Source: Marinobacter sp. MDS2 (GTDB taxonomy: Bacteria; Pseudomonadota; Gammaproteobacteria; Pseudomonadales; Oleiphilaceae). Taken from it: a stretch of 64,000 nucleotides of DNA. The position numbers were made by a program, and so were the translations under genes. Under the pieces are notes generated by a model, which worked only from the letters and a program-made list of their open reading frames with translations, was not told the DNA's origin and did not search any database. The DNA lies in the NCBI RefSeq assembly GCF_030718085.1, contig NZ_JAVAJF010000001.1, positions 372,001-436,000 of the forward strand, read 5' to 3'. Shown one piece after another: positions 48,061 to 56,218 of this stretch; position 1 is the first letter of the stretch, and the number at the start of each line of letters is the position of its first letter.

Positions 48061-48548
48061 ACATCGACCTTCGTGCAGTCAAAACCGAGAAGATAAAGCC
48101 CCCGTTTCCGCTGCCGCATGTGAGCCGAAAGGCGCTGCGCCGGGTGAAGAACCCACTGCCAGCACCAAAAACATGCCGTTACTGCGGGCCGGAAGTGCCG
48201 GTACTTATCGAGCACCATAGCGTCGTTTACGGCGGTCGCTCTTACGGTGACTGGCCGTATGTGTATCGGTGCCTTCACTGCCGCGCCTACGTGGGCCTGC
48301 ACCCGCACACCGACCTGCCGCTGGGCACGCTGGCCGACGAGGAATTGCGGAAGGCCAGAAAGCAGAACAAGGCCATCTTTAATCGCCTTATGGCACAAGC
48401 GGTACTGTCCCGAAGTGAGGCGTATCAGTGGCTTGCCGAGGCTATGTCGATCCCGGTTGGCGAGTGCCATTGGGGCTGGTTTGAGATTGAGCAGTGCGAG
48501 CTGGCTGGCCAGCTCTGCGAACAGCGGTTAGCGGAGGTGTTGGCATGA
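48057..48548 (+). CDS. Zinc-finger protein of DUF3268 type (163 aa)
   Basis: Has CRYCGPEVPVLIEHHSVVYG (about 40-59) and YVYRCLHCRAYVGLHP (about 69-84), forming a treble-clef-like zinc site found in DUF3268 phage proteins, followed by a helical C-terminal part (RKARKQNKAIFNRLMAQAVL). These occur in phage recombination/early operons; the activity is unknown. ATGA overlaps on both sides. Confidence 0.75.
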   Translation: MNIDLRAVKTEKIKPPFPLPHVSRKALRRVKNPLPAPKTCRYCGPEVPVLIEHHSVVYGGRSYGDWPYVYRCLHCRAYVGLHPHTDLPLGTLADEELRKARKQNKAIFNRLMAQAVLSRSEAYQWLAEAMSIPVGECHWGWFEIEQCELAGQLCEQRLAEVLA

Positions 48549-49468
48549 GCAACCAACTTGAAGTCATCCAAAACGATATTTATTTAGCCAAAGGCGCGTT
48601 TGAGGCGGTGGCCACCGAGAATGGCCTGAACTTTGACCGCGAGGCCGGCTTTGCCATTCAGGCCATCCAAGCCAGCCCTTACATGCTTGGCGTGGCCATG
48701 AAGAATCGGCAGTCGGTTTACAACTCCGTGACCAACATCGCGGCCATTGGTATCAGCTTGAACCCAGCCAAGAAGCAAGCGTATCTGGTGCCGCGTGACG
48801 GCAAGGTGTGCTTGGACATTAGCTACATCGGGCTCATGGATTTGGCCATGGCGACCGGCTCTATCCGATGGGCGCAAGCGGAGGTGGTTCACGACAACGA
48901 CACGTTCTTTCTGAACGGCATGGACCGCACGCCCTCGCATAGCTTTGATCCGTTCAGTGCCGACCGGGGCGAACCTAAAGGCGTGTACGTCGTGGTTAAA
49001 ACGGCGGACGGCGACTACCTGACGGAAACCATGAGCATTGCCGAAATCAACGCCATTCGCGACCGCTCAAGCGCCTGGAAGGCATGGGTAGACAAAAAGA
49101 AGTCGTGCCCGTGGGTGACGGATTGGCCGGAGATGGCCAAGAAAACCGTGGTCAAGCGCGCTTACAAATACTGGCCGAAAACCGAGCGGCTGGATCAGGC
49201 CATCCATTACCTGAACACGGACGGCGGCCAGGGTATCGAGCTGTCTGGCCAGCCTGAGCCTGCCATGGAAGCCAGCCCGTGGGCCGCGCGCGCCGAGCAG
49301 GCCGACAGCACCGAGGCGCTAACCCGAGTCTGGAACGAAGGCGTGAAGGCGCTCAATAAATCCGGCGACCTCGAAACGTACAAAGCGTTCCGGGAAGCGG
49401 TAAAACGGCGCGGCGACGACCTGAAGAAATTGGAGTCGCGCACCTATGAGGGGGAGACAGTGCAATGA
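48545..49468 (+). CDS. recT: RecT-family single-strand annealing protein (307 aa)
   Basis: Promotes annealing of complementary single strands in phage recombination and repair. Start MSNQLEVIQNDIYLAKGAFE at 48545 (ATGA overlap with the upstream stop); an ATG 51 nt earlier is inside the previous gene. Family features are the core NIAAIGISLNPAKKQAYLVPRD, LDISYIGLMDLAMATGSIRW and GVYVVVKTADGD, plus a helical WPEMAKKTVVKRAYKYWPKT segment. It is followed by its usual partner, a YqaJ-type exonuclease. Confidence 0.92.
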   Translation: MSNQLEVIQNDIYLAKGAFEAVATENGLNFDREAGFAIQAIQASPYMLGVAMKNRQSVYNSVTNIAAIGISLNPAKKQAYLVPRDGKVCLDISYIGLMDLAMATGSIRWAQAEVVHDNDTFFLNGMDRTPSHSFDPFSADRGEPKGVYVVVKTADGDYLTETMSIAEINAIRDRSSAWKAWVDKKKSCPWVTDWPEMAKKTVVKRAYKYWPKTERLDQAIHYLNTDGGQGIELSGQPEPAMEASPWAARAEQADSTEALTRVWNEGVKALNKSGDLETYKAFREAVKRRGDDLKKLESRTYEGETVQ

Positions 49469-50367
49469 GCATCTATCAGGGGCTTGAAAAATTCCAAGTG
49501 CGCGGCCTGACCGTGTGCATCATTGAGTGCCAGCAAGGGTCCGAGCAGTGGCACGCCGCGCGAGCGGGGGTGATTACCGCCAGCATGTTTTCCACCATCC
49601 GAGCGCTGGTTGGCGGGCTGGACAGTCGCCAGCAACTCTATGTGGACGCGATTCTGGCGGGTAAGAGCGAGGCCGACGCCTTGGCGATTGCCGGCTACAA
49701 GGCCGCCCCGAAAGCGCAGGCGGTCCAGAAAGCGCTGAACGGCGAGAAGGTGGGCAGCTACAGCGAGGCCGCCCTGAACTACGCCTTCCGGCTGGCGTGC
49801 GAACGCATCACCGGCAAGCCGCTGGACGAAGGCTTTAGCACGTACCAGATGAAGCGCGGCAACCGGTTGGAGCCGGACGCACGGGCGCGCCATGAACAAA
49901 AGCTCGGCCAGCTCATTCACGAAGCCGGCTTTGTGGTCACCACGGACGGCAAGTTTGGTGCCAGCGCGGACGGCCTGATTGGCGACACCGGGGGCAGCGA
50001 GTACAAGTGCCTAGTCGCGCCTGAACGCATCCGCTCCATCGTGCTGGACGGCGACATTAGCGAATTCATGGATCAGGTGCAGGGCTGCTTGTGGCTGACC
50101 GGGCGCAAGTGGTGGCACTTCTGCCTGTACTGTCCTGACCTGGCGGTGGCCGGCAAAGACCTGTTCGCGTTCAAGGTTGCACGAGACGACGACTACATTG
50201 ACGCCTTGGAGCAAGACTTGCTCGCGTTCGATGCGGTGGTTGAAAGCTACCGGGCGCAACTGGAAAGCGCGCCGACCGAGCACAACGGTCTGCAATTCGA
50301 TGTGGCCATCCCTGAAGCACAACCTCAAGCCGAGCCGCAGAGTGCAATCGGCATCTTCGGAGCATAA
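49465..50367 (+). CDS. YqaJ-type viral exonuclease (300 aa)
   Basis: 5'-3' exonuclease of the lambda Exo/YqaJ PD-(D/E)xK type that makes single strands for RecT. Motifs: GSEQWHAARAGVITASMF (25-42), Glu136 in NRLEPDARARHE, Asp169 in ASADGLIGD and Glu179-x-Lys181 in SEYKC. A C-terminal helical part ends in a Pro/Gln-rich tail (EAQPQAEPQSAIGIFGA). ATGA overlap with recT implies coupled synthesis of the two-component recombinase. Confidence 0.92.
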   Translation: MSIYQGLEKFQVRGLTVCIIECQQGSEQWHAARAGVITASMFSTIRALVGGLDSRQQLYVDAILAGKSEADALAIAGYKAAPKAQAVQKALNGEKVGSYSEAALNYAFRLACERITGKPLDEGFSTYQMKRGNRLEPDARARHEQKLGQLIHEAGFVVTTDGKFGASADGLIGDTGGSEYKCLVAPERIRSIVLDGDISEFMDQVQGCLWLTGRKWWHFCLYCPDLAVAGKDLFAFKVARDDDYIDALEQDLLAFDAVVESYRAQLESAPTEHNGLQFDVAIPEAQPQAEPQSAIGIFGA

Positions 50368-50372
50368 TTGCC

Positions 50373-51407
50373 ATGCAAGAACTTATCGCCATTAACAACG
50401 TCCCCGCCCTCGTTGAAGTGAACTTTGACGAACTGAAGGCCACCTTGTCGCTGGAACTGAAAAAGTACGAGGGCATTCTGGTGACCGCCGACACGGTGAA
50501 AGGGGCCAAGAAGCTGGCCACCGAACTGAACGCCACGAAGGCCGCCATCAGCAAGCGCCGCAAAGAAGAAGTCGCCAAGGCGTCGGCCCCGGTCAAAGCC
50601 TTCGATGCGCAAATGAAGGAGCTGGAAACGATGGTCGAAACCGGCCGCCAAGCCCTGCTCGCCCAAGCCAAGGTGTTTGACGACGAGACTCGGGCGCTGG
50701 CTGTAGAGCTGCTACAAGCCCACCGCGCCGAGCGTTGGGCCGACAAGGGTGTGCGCCCGGAGTTTCAGCGTGCCGAGTGCGACCACCTCGCCCTCGTGAC
50801 CGCTGTGACCGGCACCGGAAAGCTGGCCGCCGGTGCGCGCACCAAGCTAGACGCTTTGGTAGACGAGGACAAGCGCCTGCAGGATCAAACCGATATGCGC
50901 CTGCTCAAGCTGGAAAACGAAAGCTACAAGGCCGGCCTAAGCGCCCCATTGAACCGGGGTCACGTCGAGCACTTCCTGTTTGACGAGGAAACCGCCTACG
51001 CCGGCAAGCTGGCCGCCCTTATGGCCTCGGAGCTGGACCGCGAGCAAGTCGCCCAGCAGCGAATGCGCGAAAAGATGGCGCGCGAACAGGAGGCCCGTCA
51101 AGCCGAAGTGGTCACCAAAGCGCCGCAGGAAAGCGCCGCAACAGTCGTTGAGCAGATCAATTCCGAGGATAGCGAGCAGTACGTGGCCAGCCAGGGCGGC
51201 GAAACCTTGGAGCCATCTGCGCCGGCCGCGAGCGCCCCCCGTGACGCTGGACGCGTGCCCGTTACCGTGGCCTGCACCTTTGCCTTGGAAGTGAGCGCCA
51301 GCGTCACCGACGAGGCCATTCAAGCAGAGCTTCGGCGCGTACTTGAAGCGGCCGGAATTACCACGCTGGACACCATTGCCGTGCATCGGCAGCAGGAGGC
51401 CGCATGA
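50373..51407 (+). CDS. DUF1351-family protein (344 aa)
   Basis: The N-terminal two thirds match DUF1351: VNFDELKATLSLELKKYEGILVTADTVKGAKKL read in part, a long coiled coil (LNATKAAISKRRKEEVAKAS) and DQTDMRLLKLENESYKAGL. A Gln/Glu/Ala-rich linker and a small alpha/beta C-terminal part (VTVACTFALEVSASV) follow. DUF1351 genes commonly accompany recT and exonuclease genes in phages; the role is not established. It lies 5 nt after the exonuclease. Confidence 0.8.
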   Translation: MQELIAINNVPALVEVNFDELKATLSLELKKYEGILVTADTVKGAKKLATELNATKAAISKRRKEEVAKASAPVKAFDAQMKELETMVETGRQALLAQAKVFDDETRALAVELLQAHRAERWADKGVRPEFQRAECDHLALVTAVTGTGKLAAGARTKLDALVDEDKRLQDQTDMRLLKLENESYKAGLSAPLNRGHVEHFLFDEETAYAGKLAALMASELDREQVAQQRMREKMAREQEARQAEVVTKAPQESAATVVEQINSEDSEQYVASQGGETLEPSAPAASAPRDAGRVPVTVACTFALEVSASVTDEAIQAELRRVLEAAGITTLDTIAVHRQQEAA

Positions 51408-51748
51408 GCAAGCCCTACAAAATGACCCCGGCCCGCTTTCGGAAGCTGGTGAAGATTGCCGAGCAAGGAGGCAGTCGAGCGGACGCCTTCAAGGCGCTCG
51501 GCATTACCCGCACCACGTTGCTGGCCGTGTGCAAGCGGGAAAACCTAATGTCCTGGCTGGACGAGCACATTCCGAAGAAGCAAGGCTTCGCAGGCAGTCC
51601 CTACGCCGGTCAGGATCAGCGCTCGAAAGTCGATGGCGGCGAAATCCACTGGCTCAAGCCCGAGCAGGTGGCGCACCTGCCGCTGAACGTAGACCGCGCT
51701 TTGCCGCACGTCAAAGCGGCCACGATGAAATGGAGAGCTGCCGCATGA
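51404..51748 (+). CDS. Helix-turn-helix protein, first of a tandem pair (114 aa)
   Basis: MTPARFRKLVKIAEQGGSRADAF (helix) followed by KALGITRTTLLAVCKREN is a helix-turn-helix of the resolvase/terminase-like type (first 55 residues). The rest is a short charged tail that ends KWRAAA. The N-terminal domain is clearly homologous to that of the next gene. A DNA-binding role is likely. ATGA overlap with DUF1351. Confidence 0.65.
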   Translation: MSKPYKMTPARFRKLVKIAEQGGSRADAFKALGITRTTLLAVCKRENLMSWLDEHIPKKQGFAGSPYAGQDQRSKVDGGEIHWLKPEQVAHLPLNVDRALPHVKAATMKWRAAA

Positions 51749-52062
51749 GCAAGAAATTCACCCTCACCCCGGAGCGCTTCAAAACGCTGGTGAGCGTCGC
51801 CGAAAACGGCGGCAGTCGAGACGACGCCGCCAAGGCATTGGGCATTACCCGCCCGACACTCTGGCGCGCGTGTAAGCGTGAGCTTCTAGAATCGTGGCTG
51901 GAACAGAACATACCCAGCCGCCAAGGTGCGGGCGGCGGGCCAAAGCCGGGGCCGCGACCGTACCGGCGGAAAGAGAAGCCGAAGCCCGTTGTCGCCCCGC
52001 TTGTTGTGCCGAGCGACCCAAAAACTCAATGGCTGACCAAATCATGGAGAGCTGCCGCATGA
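51745..52062 (+). CDS. Helix-turn-helix protein, second of a tandem pair (105 aa)
   Basis: Starts MSKKFTLTPERFKTLVSVAE at 51745 (ATGA overlap). The helix-turn-helix AAKALGITRPTLWRACKREL matches the previous gene, and the C-terminus SWRAAA with the DNA GGAGAGCTGCCGCATGA repeats the end of that gene, so the two arose by tandem duplication. The tail is Lys/Pro/Arg-rich. Confidence 0.65.
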   Translation: MSKKFTLTPERFKTLVSVAENGGSRDDAAKALGITRPTLWRACKRELLESWLEQNIPSRQGAGGGPKPGPRPYRRKEKPKPVVAPLVVPSDPKTQWLTKSWRAAA

Positions 52063-52247
52063 ACCGCTTTAACCAAGACTTTGCCGCGACATTCCTTTCG
52101 CCCGAGGATCAGCGGGTGATTAACGATCCCGAGGCCATCCGGGCGGCGACCGACAAGGACTGCCGGGCTGTGAACCGGTGCGAGGACGAGCCGAAAACCT
52201 ACACTGTGGTGAACGGGGAAATTAAGCAGATTGGGGGTGAGGTGTGA
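52059..52247 (+). CDS. Small early protein (62 aa)
   Basis: Starts MNRFNQDFAATFLSPEDQRV at 52059 in the ATGA overlap. Acidic and soluble, with EAIRAATDKDCRAVNRCEDE in the middle and a VVNGEIKQIGGEV end. Not recognised. Confidence 0.6.
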   Translation: MNRFNQDFAATFLSPEDQRVINDPEAIRAATDKDCRAVNRCEDEPKTYTVVNGEIKQIGGEV

Positions 52248-52765
52248 ACGAGATACCGCATTTTATCTGGCCCAGTGACCAAGACCGGGCCGAGAACGAC
52301 GAACTGAACCGTGTGTGTGAGTACGCGGAAGAACTGCTAGACCAACTTCAGGGTGACGCGGAGCCGGAGTCTATCTGTCCGCGATGTAAAGGCAAAGGCC
52401 GTCACGTAACTGGCCCGATAGACTGCCCGGCCATTCAGGTCTGCCGAACGTGCTCGGAAACGGGTTGCGCGCACCCACAACCACCAAGCGCCGGAGTGCC
52501 GGAGGGGTGGAAGCTGGTGCCTGAGTTTATGACGCTCGATTTCCACGGGCTGGAAATGATCAAGGTCATGACAGGGGACGGGGAAGATGAAGAGGACTTT
52601 ACGGAGTGTGTTTTGTGGGTAGGCGGCATACATGGTGACGATGGGGAGCAAGAATCCTACGGCCTAAACATCGCGTGCGCTGAATGCTTCCAAGAAGGTT
52701 TCGTGACCGTTGTTCCGTTCGATGCCCCACAACCACCCAAGCAGGAGGGCTCTGACGATGAGTAA
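52244..52765 (+). CDS. DnaJ-like zinc-ribbon protein (173 aa)
   Basis: GTG start (52244, GTGA overlap). CPRCKGKGRHVTGP (residues about 45-58) and CRTCSETGC (67-75) form a CxxCxGxG-type zinc site as in DnaJ central domains, used in small phage proteins of unknown role. An acidic C-terminal part (VMTGDGEDEEDFTECVLW) follows. Function unknown. Confidence 0.6.
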   Translation: MNEIPHFIWPSDQDRAENDELNRVCEYAEELLDQLQGDAEPESICPRCKGKGRHVTGPIDCPAIQVCRTCSETGCAHPQPPSAGVPEGWKLVPEFMTLDFHGLEMIKVMTGDGEDEEDFTECVLWVGGIHGDDGEQESYGLNIACAECFQEGFVTVVPFDAPQPPKQEGSDDE

Positions 52766-53183
52766 CACCCCAGAAACAATCTACCTGATACCCGGCGAGT
52801 GTTTGCTGCATGGTCCTGACTCGCTGGTTTGGAGCGATGACCCCGCGCCGGATGAGCATTGTGATCCGGCAGAAGCGGTTAAATATGTACGGGCTGATGT
52901 GCTTGAGCAGGCTCAGGCAAAGGTGGCGGAGCTTGAGGAATGGGCTGCACAACGACCTAACGCACATGACAGAGACTTGAGGATTGAGTATGCACGGTGG
53001 GCTGATGGAATTGGCCCCAGTAGCGGTGCCTTCATCCTTCGCAAGCAAGCCGAGGCGGTGGAGGTCATTGCGAATAAGCTGGAGGGCATGAATTTAACGC
53101 GGCCAGATGAATTTTTGAGGTCGAACGCCCAACGCCTACGCCAGCAAGCCGACGAAGCCGAGAAGGCGGGAGGTAAGAAGTGA
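52758..53183 (+). CDS. Early phage protein (141 aa)
   Basis: Starts MSNTPETIYLIPGECLLHGP; GGAGGG lies 10 nt upstream, and it overlaps the preceding gene by 8 nt. The N-terminal part (DPAEAVKYVRADVLEQAQAK) resembles short phage proteins that display an EYVRADLV-like motif, common in early operons and of unknown role. A coiled-coil tail follows. A longer upstream frame is not supported by any ribosome site. Confidence 0.65.
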   Translation: MSNTPETIYLIPGECLLHGPDSLVWSDDPAPDEHCDPAEAVKYVRADVLEQAQAKVAELEEWAAQRPNAHDRDLRIEYARWADGIGPSSGAFILRKQAEAVEVIANKLEGMNLTRPDEFLRSNAQRLRQQADEAEKAGGKK

Positions 53184-53362
53184 GCAAAATCACACTGGCA
53201 GAATGGAAAGAAAAAAACTTCCCGGGCAAGGTGCCCAGCCTCAGAACGTGCCAGAATTGGGCCAATGAGGGGCGCATCCCGGGGGCGATGAAAATGGGCG
53301 GGTTGTGGTTTGTAAAAGCAACCGAAGATGGCGGGCGTTGTGAGCGGAGGGCGGAGAAATGA
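53180..53362 (+). CDS. xis: Excisionase candidate, Xis-like (60 aa)
   Basis: GTG start (53180). KITLAEWKEKNFPGKVPSLRTCQNWANEGRIPGAMKMGGLWFV has the small winged-helix layout of lambda-type excisionases (first 45 residues; S-L-R-T-C-Q-N-W, then wing with GLWFV). It is the last but one gene before the right prophage end and near the GCGGGTAC repeats. Directionality factor for the integrase is the likely role; AlpA next door is a competing candidate. Confidence 0.7.
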   Translation: MSKITLAEWKEKNFPGKVPSLRTCQNWANEGRIPGAMKMGGLWFVKATEDGGRCERRAEK

Positions 53363-53550
53363 GCGAGCGGTTACTGAGAATATCTGAAGTAATGGAGCGC
53401 GTTGGATTACGTCGGACGGCAATTTATGACAAAATCAGCCGTGACGAATTTCCGCACCCCATTAAACTCGGCAACGTTTCTCGCTGGGTAGAGACTGAAG
53501 TTGATGCCTGGATAGCAGAAGCCATTGCCAGCCATCGGCAAACAGGCTGA
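53359..53550 (+). CDS. AlpA-family MerR-like regulator (63 aa)
   Basis: ISEVMERVGLRRTAIYDKISRDEFPHPIKLGNVSRWVETEVDAWI is a standard AlpA domain (seen in two pieces: RISEVMERVGLRRTAIYDKI and FPHPIKLGN). AlpA-type proteins act as excision factors or activators for P4-like integrases, which fits the integrase type here. ATGA overlap with xis. It is the last gene of the prophage. Confidence 0.85.
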   Translation: MSERLLRISEVMERVGLRRTAIYDKISRDEFPHPIKLGNVSRWVETEVDAWIAEAIASHRQTG

Positions 53551-53568
53551 GTTCAAGCGGATGAAAAA

Positions 53569-53602
53569 GCGGGTACATAAGCGGGTACAAACCGCGTACC
53601 CG
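53569..53602. repeat. GCGGGTAC repeats near the right prophage end (possible integrase arm or Xis sites)
   Basis: GCGGGTAC occurs at 53569 and 53581 (12 bp apart), and its inverted form GTACCCG at 53596-53602, making a dyad with the second copy. Such arm sites are common near the attachment core of P4-like elements. The core itself should lie between here and 53641; the rest of the 91-bp gap shows nothing else. Confidence 0.5.
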
Positions 53603-53641
53603 AAACCGCCAAACCAGTAATGACAAAGGCTACAGCTCGAA

Positions 53642-54187
53642 ATGCCAAAGAGGTTTATGAAACGGTATTTGCCGACTCCAGAAAAAGTGCAGTCTATGAA
53701 GAGCCTGCACTTTCTAGGCGATATCCTTCATGAGCCCAATTTGTGGCACATTAACCGTCACTGTGTGGCACGGGCCTTCCTGATTGGCATCTGGTTTTGC
53801 TTCATTCCAATGCCGTTCCAAATGGTTGCCGCTGCTTTTTTCGCCATTTGGTTTAACGCAAACCTGCCGCTATCCGTCGCTTTGGTTTGGATCAGCAATC
53901 CGCTCACCATGCCACCTATTTTCTACTTCAACTACAAAGTCGGCGCCTGGATACTGGACCGGCCAGTACTGCCCTTCGAGTTCCACGCTAACTGGCACTG
54001 GGTCAGTGACCGGTTATTTGAAATCGGCATTCCGTTATATCTGGGCTCTCTTCTGCTGGCAACGATCAGCGCCTGTATCGCCTATCTGGCCGTGCAATAC
54101 CTGTGGCGTCGAAAAGTGCGCTCGGACTGGCAACTACGCCGCCACCTGAGAACCAAACGGCAGCGCAGCCAAGCTCAGGACTCCTGA
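53642..54187 (+). CDS. DUF2062 inner-membrane protein (181 aa)
   Basis: First chromosomal gene right of the prophage. MKSLHFLGDILHEPNLWHINRHCVARAF is the typical DUF2062 opening (seen in part), followed by membrane segments at about 47-80 (GIWFCFIPMPFQMVAAAFFAI), 84-100 and 135-160. Function of the family is unknown. The ribosome site is poor, and an ATG at 53657 is an alternative. The prophage ends within about 90 bp upstream, so its native promoter may have been displaced. It overlaps lolD tail to tail by 13 nt. Confidence 0.85.
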   Translation: MPKRFMKRYLPTPEKVQSMKSLHFLGDILHEPNLWHINRHCVARAFLIGIWFCFIPMPFQMVAAAFFAIWFNANLPLSVALVWISNPLTMPPIFYFNYKVGAWILDRPVLPFEFHANWHWVSDRLFEIGIPLYLGSLLLATISACIAYLAVQYLWRRKVRSDWQLRRHLRTKRQRSQAQDS

Positions 54188-54885
54188 ACCAAGGTTCCTT
54201 GCTCTAACCGAAGTACTCGTCCCAAACTTTTGGCCATCCCCATGTCATGGGTCACCATGATAAAAGCCGTGCCTGAATTATCGCGCAGATCCTGAATCAG
54301 AGCTCTTATTCCTTCACCCGTGTGCTGGTCCAGGTTACCCGTGGGCTCATCCATCAACACACAATTGGGCTCATTGACCAGAGCTCGGGCAATGGCCACT
54401 CGTTGGCGCTCACCCCCCGACAGCTCTCCGGGCTTGTGGCGCAAACGCTGCCCCAGCCCGACACGTTCCAGAAGCGCTTCAGCCTTGGGTTTCGCCTGCC
54501 GGGGAGTCACTCCTCCCAGCGCCAGTGGCATCATGACATTCTCAAGTGCCGTAAATTCCGGCAGAAGATGGTGAAACTGATAGACAAAACCCAGATGCCG
54601 ATTGCGGAATCGTGCACGACCGGCTTCCGACAGGCCGTGAATGTTCTGGCCACAGATTTCGATCTGGCCAGATGAGGGCTTGTCCAACCCCCCCAGAAGA
54701 TTCAATAGCGTGGTTTTACCGGCACCGCTGCTGCCCACAATGGCAACCGTTTCACCGGCAGATACTTCCAACGAAATATCGGAAAATATTGTCAGCTTTT
54801 CCGGGCCTTCACTGTAGGTGCGTGTAACCTTCCGGCAATCAATCACTAACGGCGTGGCTGTATTGGTCATCGTTGCATCACTCAT
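54175..54885 (-). CDS. lolD: Lipoprotein-releasing ABC transporter ATPase LolD (236 aa)
   Basis: ATPase that powers release of outer-membrane lipoproteins from the inner membrane to LolA. Walker A GSSGAGKTTLL (51-61), signature LSGGERQRVAIARAL, Walker B NCVLMDEPTGNLD and the H-loop VTHD are all present. The characteristic LolD stretch FRNRHLGFVYQFHHLLPEFTA is visible in part. It is encoded after the permease with an 8-nt overlap. Confidence 0.93.
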   Translation of the reverse strand: MSDATMTNTATPLVIDCRKVTRTYSEGPEKLTIFSDISLEVSAGETVAIVGSSGAGKTTLLNLLGGLDKPSSGQIEICGQNIHGLSEAGRARFRNRHLGFVYQFHHLLPEFTALENVMMPLALGGVTPRQAKPKAEALLERVGLGQRLRHKPGELSGGERQRVAIARALVNEPNCVLMDEPTGNLDQHTGEGIRALIQDLRDNSGTAFIMVTHDMGMAKSLGRVLRLEQGTLVQES

Positions 54886-56122
54886 AGCGCAAAGCCTCCG
54901 CCGGTTCGACTCGCGACGCCCGCCAAGCCGGGTAAATCGTTGCCAGCAGGCTCATCGCCAGGCCGGCACCACTGATTACAGCCACATCCTGCCACTGCAA
55001 CTGGGACGGTAAGTAGCTGATAAAGTACACATCGGCACTCAGGAACTGGTGCCCCATGGCAGCCTCAAGCCAGGCGATGAAGGCACTGATGTTCAGTGCA
55101 CCCAGCACACCCAATGCTGTGCCAATCAAGGTACCAAACACGCCGATCACGGCGCCCTGAATAATAAAGATGCGCATGATTCGGCCGGGGGTCGCCCCCA
55201 TGGTCCGCAGGATGGCGATATCCGCGGTTTTATCGGTGACCACCATGACCAGCGTTGAAACAATATTGAACGCGGCAACCGCCACGATAAACATCAGCAG
55301 CAGACCAATCATGGTCTTTTCCATACGGATGGCATTAAACAAGTTGCCGTGCGTGCGAGTCCAATCAGACACGTAGTAACGGCCTCCTAATCCAGAAGCC
55401 ACATCATTAACAACCCGCGGTGCCGAGAACAAATCATCCATCAACAGGCGCAAGCCTTCGGCTTTGCCGCCGGTGCGCATCAGCCTAGCCGCGTCATCCA
55501 TGTGAATCAGCGCGTAATTACCATCCAGTTCAGCACCGACACTGAAGATACCTTTTACCGTAAAGCGCTTCAGCCTTGGCAAAACGCCGGCAGGCGTTAC
55601 GGAAGCCTCGGGCAACACCACCGTTAGCTTATCGCCGATGGCTAACCTAAGGCTGTTAGCCATCAAGCGGCCAATGATGATGCCGAACTCACCGGATTTG
55701 AGATCACCCAACCCGCCTTCAACAAAGTGGTTTTCAATGATTGAAACAGAGGCTTCCTGCTCCGGCAAAATGCCGTTCAGCATCACACCCCGCACGTTAC
55801 CACCGCCGGTAACCATGCCCTGCCCCTGAATAAAAGGCGCTGCCGCCAGTACGTCAGGATTCTGCTCCACTCGACGATCAAGTTCTTCCCAGTCATTCAA
55901 CGGCCCGGAAGCGCCCTGAATGGTGGCATGGGGAACCATGCCCAAAATGCGCTGTTTAAGCTCCTGATCAAAGCCGTTCATCACAGACAGCACAATAATC
56001 AGTACCGCCACCCCCAGCATCAGACCGATCATGGATGTGAGGGAGATAAACGAAATAAAGTGATTACGACGCTTGGCCGCGGTGTACCGCAAACCAATGT
56101 AAAACGATAAGGGTCTGAACAT
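54878..56122 (-). CDS. lolC: LolC/LolE-family lipoprotein-release permease (414 aa)
   Basis: Four transmembrane segments (about 25-50, 270-300, 318-345 and 378-402) and a large periplasmic domain. The conserved start FYIGLRYTAAKRRNHFISFIS and hook-like segment TPAGVLPRLKRFTVKGIF are visible. Whether it is LolC, LolE or a single LolF-type subunit cannot be decided; only this one permease is encoded beside lolD, and the gene upstream is a divergent PilZ gene. Together with LolD it sorts lipoproteins to the outer membrane. Confidence 0.9.
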   Translation of the reverse strand: MFRPLSFYIGLRYTAAKRRNHFISFISLTSMIGLMLGVAVLIIVLSVMNGFDQELKQRILGMVPHATIQGASGPLNDWEELDRRVEQNPDVLAAAPFIQGQGMVTGGGNVRGVMLNGILPEQEASVSIIENHFVEGGLGDLKSGEFGIIIGRLMANSLRLAIGDKLTVVLPEASVTPAGVLPRLKRFTVKGIFSVGAELDGNYALIHMDDAARLMRTGGKAEGLRLLMDDLFSAPRVVNDVASGLGGRYYVSDWTRTHGNLFNAIRMEKTMIGLLLMFIVAVAAFNIVSTLVMVVTDKTADIAILRTMGATPGRIMRIFIIQGAVIGVFGTLIGTALGVLGALNISAFIAWLEAAMGHQFLSADVYFISYLPSQLQWQDVAVISGAGLAMSLLATIYPAWRASRVEPAEALRYE

Positions 56123-56218
56123 GGGGAGGTGCCTGTCGCTACCTTCGGGTCTGTCGTGGTTTAAGAAACTGCTAAACTACTTTGTACTATCAACATTTCT
56201 TAGCTATCCGGAGAAAGG

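Larger units (their letters stand above)
1..53641. mobile_element. Prophage of a temperate short-tailed phage (left end outside window)
   Basis: The block runs from a tyrosine integrase cut by the left edge to an excisionase/AlpA pair and a cluster of GCGGGTAC repeats just before the first chromosomal gene. It holds a full set of regulation, replication, recombination, lysis, packaging, head, tail and internal virion genes, all in long co-directional operons with 1-8 nt overlaps. I see no frameshifted essential gene, so it looks complete apart from the missing left tip. The right boundary is placed between 53,603 and 53,641; no att core can be matched because the left attachment site is not in the window. 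Confidence 0.9.

Noticed and set aside
1..53641. Diversity-generating retroelement, as in some podoviruses such as BPP-1
   Set aside because: No reverse transcriptase and no template/variable repeat pair was found near the tail fibre gene.
53550..53641. tRNA or tmRNA fragment as the attachment site
   Set aside because: No cloverleaf or CCA-type 3' end is visible in the gap; the target may be intergenic or defined by sequence left of the window.
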